From assembly GCA_015057585.1 (NCBI GenBank), contig SVEF01000016.1, positions 19,707-83,706 on the forward strand: a stretch of DNA of 64,000 bases, written 5' to 3'. This DNA is from Lachnospiraceae bacterium. GTDB taxonomy: Bacteria; Bacillota; Clostridia; Lachnospirales; Lachnospiraceae. The position numbers and the translations under genes are program-made. Position 1 is the first letter of the stretch, and each line of letters begins with the position of its first letter. Of the stretch, positions 50,367 to 58,520 are shown piece by piece. Under the pieces are notes generated by a model. The model did no database searches, was not told the origin of the DNA, and saw nothing but the letters and a program-made list of their open reading frames with translations.

Positions 50367-53339
50367 CTAGCGTTCGTCCCCTTGTTTCGACTGCATGGCA
50401 ATTAAATTGTCTACAGCTTTTCTATACTGCGGATTTCTCACAATAATACGGTTGAACAATTCATACCCCAAATCCGTACTCAATTTTTCACCCTCTGCCA
50501 ACCACATTTTTACCGTTTCCAGAGGCTGATTGGAATTTTCCACAAAAGAAGCAAAAAATGTATCTACTGTTTGAATGAGATTAATATCTCTTGCTACTCT
50601 TGCGTTGATATTTTGTCCGGAAAAATAATTCGTCCACGTATCATAATAGCGCGTCATATTTGCCACTTCCGGATAAGTTCCCTTCAGGAACAATTTCCTC
50701 AGCAAGGCATTTTGAGCCTTTAATTCCTTCGTCGGCTCAGAAAGTGCCTCCGCTCTGTCTCCCAAAATGGACTCTGCCATATCATGTACCAAAAGCATAT
50801 CTAAAATTTCCTGCTTACTGTAATACTGCTCATTGTACTCATCCGGCAAGAATATCATTGCCAGCATCCATGCACTGTACGCATGCTCTGCAACACTTTC
50901 CGGATCCTTAATGCCATAGTTCAGCCACTGCACACGCTTTACTTCTTTCATCCTTGCTATCTGGCGATACAGCGTATAGGCAGCATCAAAACGGGAATCT
51001 TCAACATATGCCTTTAAATCATCACTCACTGACTGAAAATAATAAAGTACTTTATCTGAAATCACACTTCGTGGTCTCTTTTGGTACTCCTGTAACAATT
51101 CCAGACACTTTTTACAATACGGAGTCAGATTATACGCCAATTTTTCCGGTATGGTATGCATACGTGCCTGTACCAAAAGCAATAAAGAAACCAAATCCGT
51201 CTCAACATATCCGATATGATTTGATGCAAGGCTCGCCTCAACACCGCAACATAAAATCCGGATCGCCTGTTCTCCCAAATTCGGATCATCGTCCAAATAG
51301 AAATCATTATGTCCACCGATATGATAACCGTCTCCCATATACTGAATCACGGTTCCCCTGTCTATTGCGCTGGTAATGTCATTGGTAATCATCAGGCACA
51401 GATATTCATCCAACACATTCGTCCTGCCATACGAAATCAAACCATGACAAACCGACCGGAACAAGTATTGGTTGTACCGATTGCTTAAGGTCTGCCGGTG
51501 GTCCGTTTTTACCAACGGTAACAGCCGCTGATACTCTCTATCCAAGAGTTTCTGTGCTCCGTCTGTCAACTCCGCGTAAGTCAATTTTCCGAGCCAATAT
51601 GCCGCATTACTCTTTTGATGTACATTAAAGGAATCGTACTGCTCCAATACCAGTTGCAGCAACGCTTCCTGCATTACATAGTTATCATGCAAATAAGAAA
51701 CCATGAACCGGTTTCCCATAGAAGTCATGGAATTCTTTAAAAACCGCAAACTGTCCGACTGCTCCGGATGCAAAATCGAATGCGCCGCATAGTATGCCAC
51801 CATAAATTCAAGATAAGTATTGTGCTTATGCGGCAAGGACCAAAGAATTGCACTATACGGTTTATCTTTTACGTTATGCATTGCATTAAACACATATTCA
51901 TATAACTCATGGGCAACTTCCAACATTTTTTCCTCGTCACCCTTCAGTTCATTCAGCGCAAGCCGCTCATACATGTCTACCAACGAAATATCATTCTCAG
52001 AAAGTCCCTGCGAAAGTTCTGTTGCCACAAGACGTACCGTAAAAATATCCAATGTCGGAAAACGCAGCCGGCGTAAAGCATTATAAACCGCAATCGCTTC
52101 GATTCCCTCATGCTTCTCCCGATACATAGCCAGTATCGCTCCGATTATTTTAAGACACGCCTCTTTATTGGCAATCGGCACAGAATGAAACTGGAACGTA
52201 TATCCGGAAACATCTCCAAGCAGCGGAATCGTCCGTTTCAACCGTTGCCGGTTTTTCACAAGACCTACATCTTCCGCAATAATACGATTAAATTTCCCAA
52301 GTCCCTGCCAAAGATCCATGACAACGTCTTCCGGCGCAAAATTAGAAACAATATGTTCACGTACTGCCTCTATCATCAAAACCGGACGAACTTCAGCGTT
52401 CTTTTTAAGAAAAGTAAAGAATTCCGCGCACTCCTCACGAATTAAATCCGTCATTTCTTTCCGTGCATTTCCCTGAGTATAAGAACGTTTTTCATAATAA
52501 CTGGAAGATAAATACAAAGGCAAGTAGTCGCTCTTTCCCTGGCGGAAATTCTCTAACATTTTATAATATGCCAACTGCAACAGCATATTTTTCGCGCATC
52601 CGGGCAATCCCTTCACCTGAATCGACACACCCTGTCCCTGCGAGAGAGTATCAACAATAATATCTACATAATCTACACCGCCCGCTGTCAAATGGCCTTT
52701 GAAATACATGGACACTGTGTAGTTGAACAATATTTTTGCCAACACCTTAAATTTATCATACCCCGTTCCGTATGTCCGGTCACGCAGACAGTATGGATAC
52801 TTGGCTATCTTTTTTAATAATATATCTACTATTTCATCTCTGGTAAGGCTGGGTGAATCGTCTGTCTCCTCCACTTTTTCCTCTTGTGAGAATACATTCG
52901 TAATTTCGATTACATCACTCTTTTCCGCCTTTTCTTCCGCCGGAATCACACCGCGTACTGCAATCAGCAGATGCTTCAATGCATCATTCATATTTTCATA
53001 CGCATCAATCCATTGTGCCTGTTGCAAAAAGTAAACATTAGCCTTAGAAGGTGCAATATCCTCCAAACGGAATGGAATAATCTTCTTCTTTGCGGAAAAT
53101 GCCAAAGAAAGTTCATTGATGACATGATCCGAATCATTGGAGTTATTTGAGCCAATCATAACAAAAGCGGAACAGTCTTCAATTGCATCCACAATTTGCA
53201 CAGCAAAACTTTCGCCGCCTTCAATATTACGAGAAGCAATCCAACAACTGATTCCGTTCCCCTCCAAATAACTGTGAACTAAATTCGCCGCATCGGCGTC
53301 TTTGGTGGAATAACTGATAAAAACAAAATGCTTTTTCAT
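50367..53339 (-). CDS. TIR domain / degenerate P-loop / HD phosphohydrolase protein
   Basis: A 990-aa protein; start MKKHFVFISYSTKDAD, five bases after GGAGG. Residues 1-130 form a TIR domain: HFVFISYSTKD, ISCWIASRNIEGGESF, and SDHVINELSLAFS with a Glu (near 76) at the NADase position. Residues about 165-400 include GLPGCAKNMLLQL (244-256), a degenerate P-loop (Asn in place of Ser/Thr). About 400-780 is helical, repeat-like. About 790-960 is an HD domain close to YfbR/HDDC2 nucleotidases: SVAEHAYSAWMLA (His near 819), LLVHDMAESILGD (His-Asp 852-853), RDINLIQTVD. This suggests NAD+ cleavage or signal production combined with nucleotide hydrolysis. Position in a tRNA/pseudogene-rich region fits defence. 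Function unproven. Confidence 0.85.
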   Translation of the reverse strand: MKKHFVFISYSTKDADAANLVHSYLEGNGISCWIASRNIEGGESFAVQIVDAIEDCSAFVMIGSNNSNDSDHVINELSLAFSAKKKIIPFRLEDIAPSKANVYFLQQAQWIDAYENMNDALKHLLIAVRGVIPAEEKAEKSDVIEITNVFSQEEKVEETDDSPSLTRDEIVDILLKKIAKYPYCLRDRTYGTGYDKFKVLAKILFNYTVSMYFKGHLTAGGVDYVDIIVDTLSQGQGVSIQVKGLPGCAKNMLLQLAYYKMLENFRQGKSDYLPLYLSSSYYEKRSYTQGNARKEMTDLIREECAEFFTFLKKNAEVRPVLMIEAVREHIVSNFAPEDVVMDLWQGLGKFNRIIAEDVGLVKNRQRLKRTIPLLGDVSGYTFQFHSVPIANKEACLKIIGAILAMYREKHEGIEAIAVYNALRRLRFPTLDIFTVRLVATELSQGLSENDISLVDMYERLALNELKGDEEKMLEVAHELYEYVFNAMHNVKDKPYSAILWSLPHKHNTYLEFMVAYYAAHSILHPEQSDSLRFLKNSMTSMGNRFMVSYLHDNYVMQEALLQLVLEQYDSFNVHQKSNAAYWLGKLTYAELTDGAQKLLDREYQRLLPLVKTDHRQTLSNRYNQYLFRSVCHGLISYGRTNVLDEYLCLMITNDITSAIDRGTVIQYMGDGYHIGGHNDFYLDDDPNLGEQAIRILCCGVEASLASNHIGYVETDLVSLLLLVQARMHTIPEKLAYNLTPYCKKCLELLQEYQKRPRSVISDKVLYYFQSVSDDLKAYVEDSRFDAAYTLYRQIARMKEVKRVQWLNYGIKDPESVAEHAYSAWMLAMIFLPDEYNEQYYSKQEILDMLLVHDMAESILGDRAEALSEPTKELKAQNALLRKLFLKGTYPEVANMTRYYDTWTNYFSGQNINARVARDINLIQTVDTFFASFVENSNQPLETVKMWLAEGEKLSTDLGYELFNRIIVRNPQYRKAVDNLIAMQSKQGDER

Positions 53340-53401
53340 ATTGTCCTCCGTAACTTTCACCTTCCAAGAAGATGTTTTCTTTTGTACTTGACTTACTAAT
53401 C

Positions 53402-53430
53402 ATATTAGCACAAAACCACCAGGTTTTCAA
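53402..53430 (-). promoter_or_regulatory. Promoter of the TIR-HD gene
   Basis: Minus-strand TTGAAA (53425-53430) and TAATAT (53402-53407) are 17 bases apart, with TGC before the -10 box (extended -10). The promoter lies within the 3' end of the decayed YqaJ fragment, 63 bp before the coding start. Confidence 0.7.
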
Positions 53431-53521
53431 TGCCAACGCAAAGACGCCCGGCGACACTTGCCTTGCGCAATGCCAACCATTCCTCACGAGACATATTTGC
53501 TGTTGAAATTGTTTCGTACAT
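53405..53521 (-). pseudogene. YqaJ-type exonuclease remnant
   Basis: The 38-residue frame begins MYETISTANMSREEWLALRK and then ends. NMSREEWLxxRK is the opening of YqaJ-like viral recombinases (full-length over 200 aa). The rest of the enzyme, including the catalytic core, is missing. A weak AAGGCGG site precedes it. It is probably the leftover of a prophage or mobile element. Confidence 0.55.
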
Positions 53522-53600
53522 TTTTTCCGCCTTCTAAGCACGAAAAAAAGAGTGCGTAATCACTACACACTCTTTCGCTCGTTGCTTATTTGTTTTTTCA

Positions 53601-54120
53601 TTACTTCTGCTCTGCCAGTTTCCTTACCTCTTCCACAGGAAGTCCAACACACTCTGCAATCTTTTCAACTGTCAGTGTTCCTTCTTCAAGTAAACGTTTT
53701 GCAGTTTCTATCATTGCTTCACGCCTTTCTTCCTGACATAATTCTTCTACTGCTCTACACATGGCTTTGACCCCCTTTTCATCTTCCTTAAAATACTTTA
53801 CTCTATCTGCCAATAACTTATAATGCATATCCTTTGGGTTCTTACAGGAAAAATCTCTCATCAATAACCCTAATGGTGTTTCATCCTTCCACGCACCATT
53901 CACGTATAGGATATGTGCACCATCATGAAACAATTCCTGTGTTTCCAAAATTGCTTTCTGGATATGATAAATCGGCTTTATCCATGATAATCCGAAGCAC
54001 CAACTCTGTACATTCCAGATTATCCTCGAAACACTTTGTCATAAAGTCATCGTCAAACAAGCAAAACTGTTGAATTTTTTCCAGAATTTTATCTTTTGTA
54101 TTCTTTGTCGTATTCTGCAA
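53601..54120 (-). pseudogene. Decayed PD-(D/E)XK nuclease family transposase (Rpn-like)
   Basis: Two frames on the minus strand match the two ends of one family. The first, MQNTTKNTKDKILEKIQQFC, includes CLFDDDFMTKCFEDNLECTE and LVLRIIMDKADL (N-terminal part, 53923-54120). The second, FHDGAHILYVNGAWKDETPL to FSCKNPKDMHYKLLADRVKY, is the C-terminal part (53601-53948). The middle, which would carry the nuclease core, is absent, and the reading frame shifts at the joint. Full-length relatives are near 300 aa, so this is a deletion derivative. Confidence 0.8.
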
Positions 54121-54252
54121 ATTTCATCACCTCTTTTGCTTTTAGCAATTATATAGTATCATATCTTTTTTTGATTTTCAATCACGTTTAGTAGAAGATA
54201 ACAACTTATGGCGGCACAGTCTCTCATCAACTGTCATCTGCAGTAACAAAAA

Positions 54253-54279
54253 AAGCACCCTATCGGGTACCCTTTTTTG
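54253..54279 (-). terminator. Terminator of the tRNA group
   Basis: On the minus strand GGGTACCCGATAGGGTGC folds into a short hairpin followed by TTTTTTTG, shortly after the tRNA-Leu gene. Confidence 0.65.
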
Positions 54280-54283
54280 TTAC

Positions 54284-54363
<80 letters not shown>

Positions 54364-54383
54364 TCTTATTTATTTCGGAAAAA

Positions 54384-54456
54384 TGAGCTACGCGGGACTC
54401 GAACCCGCGACACCTTGATTAAAAGTCAAGTGCTCTACCGCCTGAGCTAGTAACCC
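54384..54456 (-). tRNA. tRNA-Lys (anticodon TTT)
   Basis: Minus-strand cloverleaf; the anticodon arm is CTTGA-CTTTTAA-TCAAG, anticodon TTT, and the T-arm CGGGTTCGAGTCCCG. Acceptor GGGTTAC pairs with GTAGCTC (two wobble pairs). 73 nt, no CCA encoded. Confidence 0.95.
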
Positions 54457-54515
54457 ATAGGCATCCTCTTATACAAATCAAACTGCGATTTAGGTGATGC
54501 CAATAAATGATTATA

Positions 54516-56609
54516 CTATATTATACGTTGAAGTTCAACACCTTTTTTAGATAACAATTCCTCTTTCATCGCTGCAAATTCTGCACAGTTTTCCGGATTA
54601 TCTATGCCCATGGCATATTTAATATAATCATAAACAATATCCGCAATCAGATTGCCCGGAAGCGATTTACTCCACTCTCTTTGTGGGGATATTGTAAACC
54701 AAAGCCCCTCAACAGAATCCTGATCCACTGAAAGTGCCGGTTGTATATACTTGAACTTCAAATGCCAGTAATTATTTTTGTTCCAGAAGTACAGATATTT
54801 TTTTATCTCAGCCTTACTATACTCCGGTGCATCAATTTCACAACAAATATAATCCAAAGGCTTCCTGTTCATATCATAAGCATCTTCGGATAACATAGAT
54901 ACCGCATGCCGATACAATTGAGAGCCAAGACCACTCGATTGTAAATCACGGCGTATCGCCAAAAATTCAATGACACCTGCATTACTCTTCTTAAAATAGT
55001 TAAAAACACAACCTCCGACAATCCGTCCCTGCTCATTTTTTGCAAGCACAATATGATACTTATATTCTTTTGCATTGGCAGCCTTACGTAAATATCCCAA
55101 GAAATGATCAAAAGTTTCCCGTTCGTTTTCATTCGGAAACGCTTCCATATAGATTTCTGTATAAAACTGTCCTAAATCAGATAACGAGGTGCGGTCGCCA
55201 TAGACAATCTCCTCATATACCATCGATTTCGACGGAGCAAAAAATTCATCATATGCAGAGAAAACCTCGGAAGACGCATGTATCGGCTCCATCTCTATCT
55301 TCTCTTTCAAAATATTCCCGATTGCGGTTCCTGACGCCATCACTTCTTTATATTTATTTTGACAGGCAAGTGCAATCTTATCATTCATTGCACAAACAAA
55401 ACGATACCTTCTTCCTGCATTCTCTTCCTTTGCATAGACACTCTCAAAATGTTTGATGCTCTTTTCGATTAATGTATCGATTAAAAATTGATAGGTTACT
55501 TTATTCGCCAAATTTGCGTGTTCAAAGAATGCAACGCTCTTTTCCGGCTGGAATACAAAATCATCATCCTCTAACTCAAATAAAATCCATACATAAGCTG
55601 TGCTGTAATATTTCTTCGCTTTATAATTTAAACACGGAATAAACTCATCAATTCTTACTCCGAAAGACAATTCCCCATTTTCAACCTTATCATAAAAATA
55701 TGTATTATTCGGATTAATACCGGAACGTAATGCTGCAAAGAAAGGCTTCTTATCATAAATAGAAACCTCTGCAGAGATAAGCGCACCATAACGCCTTTCT
55801 TCATTTTCAACAAATTTATTTTTCAATCTCTCTGCTACATCTGACGATGTGTCCGCAATTGCCGGGATAGAATTACTTTCGTCTCCGTATGATAATTGAC
55901 ACAGACCCGCCCAATACTTTTTATACTCCAACTCATAACTAGGCCCCCAAAGCAGCCATGCAAAAGTAAAATATAATTCGTTGGAAAGAACATTCTTATT
56001 CTGAATTTCCCCATTTTCAGTTATGTATGCTGTCGATACATAGCGCTTAATAAACTCTTCCCAGCTTTCATCATATTGGGACAACAATCCGGTCAGCAAA
56101 CAGGTAGGCGTTGCATAAGCCTCTTCTATGTGAATTTTCATAACCCAGCTCATTTGCTCTTCAGAAATTCCAAAAGCTTTTCTCACCTTTTTCTGCGAGA
56201 AATAATCAAAATACCGTTTAACCGCTTTCGAAAACTCCGGATCAATCAGTGGAGTACAATTTGGAACAGAATACTTCAATCCCTCTTGCTCTGCTTTCGT
56301 ATAAAAAGTCCGAAAACTATTGATTATCATATTCCATTCTGAATTGATTACAGGATACCCATTGGTTTTCAGCAATGCATATTCAATAAAAGCTCGCTTT
56401 TTTATCTGGGATTTCCTACATAAAAATAATGCACGAATTCTTGGCCAAAACCCCATTCCGCACGGTACAAGAATCTTTTTCAAAGCCTTTGAAAACTTAT
56501 TAATCATCAAAACAAAGAAGGTAATAACCGATGCAATAACCGCCAGGAATTCTAAAACATTTAAAAAAACTTCTAAAACACCCGGGATTTTAGTTAAAAA
56601 TTCAAGCAT
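54516..56609 (-). CDS. Large membrane-anchored GNAT-domain protein of unknown function
   Basis: A 697-aa protein; start MLEFLTKIPGVLEVFLNVLE follows AAAAGGAG by seven bases. One membrane span near residues 16-38. A large uncharacterised region (about 60-470) follows, with many aromatic residues and no motif I know. The C-terminal part (about 480-640) is a GNAT acetyltransferase: YHIVLAKNEQGRIVGGCVFN, VIEFLAIRRDLQSSGLGSQL (Q/R-x-x-G-x-G loop). It lies inside the tRNA group (between Gln and Lys) and appears AT-richer than neighbours, which suggests acquisition by transfer. Possibly a defence or toxin-type acetyltransferase, unproven. Confidence 0.75.
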   Translation of the reverse strand: MLEFLTKIPGVLEVFLNVLEFLAVIASVITFFVLMINKFSKALKKILVPCGMGFWPRIRALFLCRKSQIKKRAFIEYALLKTNGYPVINSEWNMIINSFRTFYTKAEQEGLKYSVPNCTPLIDPEFSKAVKRYFDYFSQKKVRKAFGISEEQMSWVMKIHIEEAYATPTCLLTGLLSQYDESWEEFIKRYVSTAYITENGEIQNKNVLSNELYFTFAWLLWGPSYELEYKKYWAGLCQLSYGDESNSIPAIADTSSDVAERLKNKFVENEERRYGALISAEVSIYDKKPFFAALRSGINPNNTYFYDKVENGELSFGVRIDEFIPCLNYKAKKYYSTAYVWILFELEDDDFVFQPEKSVAFFEHANLANKVTYQFLIDTLIEKSIKHFESVYAKEENAGRRYRFVCAMNDKIALACQNKYKEVMASGTAIGNILKEKIEMEPIHASSEVFSAYDEFFAPSKSMVYEEIVYGDRTSLSDLGQFYTEIYMEAFPNENERETFDHFLGYLRKAANAKEYKYHIVLAKNEQGRIVGGCVFNYFKKSNAGVIEFLAIRRDLQSSGLGSQLYRHAVSMLSEDAYDMNRKPLDYICCEIDAPEYSKAEIKKYLYFWNKNNYWHLKFKYIQPALSVDQDSVEGLWFTISPQREWSKSLPGNLIADIVYDYIKYAMGIDNPENCAEFAAMKEELLSKKGVELQRII

Positions 56610-56748
56610 GTCTTTTCTCCTTTTCATTAGTTTAAAGCACGATTCCCCCGTGAACCGATATGGAAATATTATACCATCAAACAAAAGTAACTACAAGTAT
56701 TCCCTACAATCAAAAAAAAGCATAGTTCATCACTATGCTTTCCAGGAC

Positions 56749-56820
56749 CTGGGCTAGTTGGATTCGAACCAACGAGTGCAGCAGTCAAAGTGCTGTGCCT
56801 TACCGCTTGGCGATAGCCCA
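56749..56820 (-). tRNA. tRNA-Gln (anticodon TTG)
   Basis: Minus-strand cloverleaf; anticodon arm CAGCA-CTTTGAC-TGCTG, anticodon TTG; T-arm TTGGTTCGAATCCAA; acceptor TGGGCTA/TAGCCCA, discriminator G. 72 nt. Confidence 0.95.
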
Positions 56821-56856
56821 ATGTAAAAAAAAGTGTCACGCCGTGACACTTTCGAG

Positions 56857-56931
56857 GGTGGATACAGGGATTCGAACCCTGGGCCTCCAGAGCCACAATC
56901 TGGCGCGCTAACCAGCTGCGCTATATCCACC
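56857..56931 (-). tRNA. tRNA-His (anticodon GTG)
   Basis: Minus-strand cloverleaf; anticodon arm CCAGA-TTGTGGC-TCTGG, anticodon GTG. The extra 5' G (position -1) faces C73, the identity element of tRNA-His. T-arm CAGGGTTCGAATCCCTG. Confidence 0.95.
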
Positions 56932-56958
56932 ATTATACATTTTCCTTACATAAGGAAA

Positions 56959-57032
<74 letters not shown>

Positions 57033-57061
57033 ACATTACCAAACAACTTGTGTTTAGCAAA

Positions 57062-57132
57062 AGCGGGTGATGGGAATCGAACCCACGTATCTAGCTTGGA
57101 AGGCTAGTGTTCTACCATTGAACTACACCCGC
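57062..57132 (-). tRNA. tRNA-Gly (anticodon TCC)
   Basis: Minus-strand cloverleaf; anticodon arm CTAGC-CTTCCAA-GCTAG, anticodon TCC; acceptor GCGGGTG/CACCCGC, discriminator T; T-arm GTGGGTTCGATTCCCAT. 71 nt. Confidence 0.95.
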
Positions 57133-57156
57133 ATATCAGAAAATTATGAAATTAAA

Positions 57157-57231
57157 TCGGGGTGACAGGATTCGAACCTGCGACCTCCTGATCCCAAATC
57201 AGGCACTCTAGCCAAACTGAGCCACACCCCG
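57157..57231 (-). tRNA. tRNA-Pro (anticodon TGG)
   Basis: Minus-strand cloverleaf; anticodon arm CCTGA-TTTGGGA-TCAGG, anticodon TGG; acceptor CGGGGTG/CACCCCG, discriminator A; T-arm GCAGGTTCGAATCCTGT. First gene of the tRNA operon. Confidence 0.95.
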
Positions 57232-57284
57232 TTTTACGGTTGCTTCACGAGGATTTTTGACCTCCTCTTTGTGACGCAAGATGT

Positions 57285-57313
57285 ATTATATATGATGACA
57301 AAGTAAAAGTCAA
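57285..57313 (-). promoter_or_regulatory. Promoter of the tRNA operon
   Basis: Minus-strand TTGACT (57308-57313) and TATAAT (57285-57290) are exactly 17 bases apart, upstream of tRNA-Pro. The 57314-57409 stretch is very AT-rich and holds no gene. Confidence 0.85.
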
Positions 57314-57409
57314 CACCTTTTTTAAATTTTTTTAAATTTTTTAATTGAATATATTTTTTATCAAATTTTACAAAATCAAGTCGGCCTCTCCTCGGTTTCC
57401 GTCCCCACT

Positions 57410-57898
57410 TTACACCTCAACCCGGTGCAGTTCCACCTCTACCTTGCCACCCTCGGACACATATAAAATCATATACGTCGGATAATGGTCTTCCTGACGC
57501 GGCAGGGACAAACTCCCCGGATTTAACAAAAGAACACCGTCAATTTCCTCCTGAAAAGGCCGATGCGTATGACCAAACAAAGCCACATCTGCCCCCTTCT
57601 CTTTTGCCACCCTGGCAAGCAGTGTCTTGTGTGCATTGACATAGTAATTATGCCCATGCGTCATAAAAAACCGGGTATCCTCTACCTTAGGCAGACGCTC
57701 TGCGGGCAAATCCGAATAATAATCATTGTTTCCTGCCACAAAAGCACAAGGACACTCTGCAATCACCTCAATATAATCCGCGTCTCTGCCCACGTCACCC
57801 AGATGAAACAAATAATCCACCGGTTTCACTTTCGGCAAAATGCGCTCCAGATAATTGGTACGCCCGTGGGTATCACTGATGACAAGTATTTTTTTCAT
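57410..57898 (-). CDS. YfcE/MJ0936-type metallophosphoesterase
   Basis: A 162-aa calcineurin-fold phosphodiesterase. Metal motifs: VISDTHGR (D-x-H), FHLGDVGRDAD (GD), AGNNDYY (GNxD; the GNHD position), FMTHGHNYY (GHxH-like) and LFGHTHRPF. Usually Mn2+-dependent with broad phosphodiester activity. It is third in an operon with the amidase and RdgB, 28 bp after RdgB. Confidence 0.94.
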   Translation of the reverse strand: MKKILVISDTHGRTNYLERILPKVKPVDYLFHLGDVGRDADYIEVIAECPCAFVAGNNDYYSDLPAERLPKVEDTRFFMTHGHNYYVNAHKTLLARVAKEKGADVALFGHTHRPFQEEIDGVLLLNPGSLSLPRQEDHYPTYMILYVSEGGKVEVELHRVEV

Positions 57899-57926
57899 TC
57901 CCTTCCTCCAAAAGTCCTGTCGGTCC

Positions 57927-58520
57927 CTACTGTAACTCCACCAGCACTTCCTTCATCGCCAGGAGTGCCTTTGCCCGATGGCTGATTTTGTTTTTCTCTT
58001 CCATGGAAAGTTCCGCCGTTGTCTTATCATATTCCGGCACCATAAAAATCGGATCATAGCCAAATCCGTTCTCTCCGCGGATTTCATAACCGATGTACCC
58101 CTCAATGGTTCCTCTTCTTGTTACACAGGTACCGTCCGGCATTGCAAGTGCTATTGCGCAGACGAAACGTGCCGTCCTCTGCTCCACAGGGACTCTGTTT
58201 AACTTATCAATGATATAGTTATTCTTAACCGTATAATCCGTATTTTCTCCCAGGAATCTTGCCGAATAGATCCCCGGTGCCTTATCCAGATAATCCACTT
58301 CCAGCCCGGAATCATCCGCCAAAACAAGTTCTCCGGTCAGTTTTGCAATTTCGGATGCCTTAATCATGGCGTTCTCTTCAAACGTCGTTCCGTTTTCCTC
58401 AATGTCAGCCACGACACCGGCTTCTTTTAAAGATACCACCTCATATCCGGAGTCCTCCATAATCAGGCGGATTTCCCTCATCTTTCCCTCATTGGATGTT
58501 GCAAAAATGATTCTTCTCAT
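57927..58520 (-). CDS. rdgB: XTP/dITP diphosphatase (RdgB/HAM1)
   Basis: A 197-aa house-cleaning pyrophosphatase that removes ITP/XTP and their deoxy forms. Motifs: IFATSNEGKMREIRLI, TFEENAMIKASEIAKLTGELVLADDSGLEVDYLDKAPGIYSARFLG, GENGFGYDPIFMVPEYDKTTAELSMEEKNKISHRAKAL. The length is standard. It overlaps the amidase gene by four bases (ATGA). Confidence 0.96.
   Translation of the reverse strand: MRRIIFATSNEGKMREIRLIMEDSGYEVVSLKEAGVVADIEENGTTFEENAMIKASEIAKLTGELVLADDSGLEVDYLDKAPGIYSARFLGENTDYTVKNNYIIDKLNRVPVEQRTARFVCAIALAMPDGTCVTRRGTIEGYIGYEIRGENGFGYDPIFMVPEYDKTTAELSMEEKNKISHRAKALLAMKEVLVELQ

Noticed and set aside
53227..53541. 104-codon frame overlapping the start of the TIR-HD gene
   Set aside because: It is out of frame with both the TIR gene and the YqaJ remnant, and its composition (many Cys, Trp, Gln in a run) fits a shadow frame.
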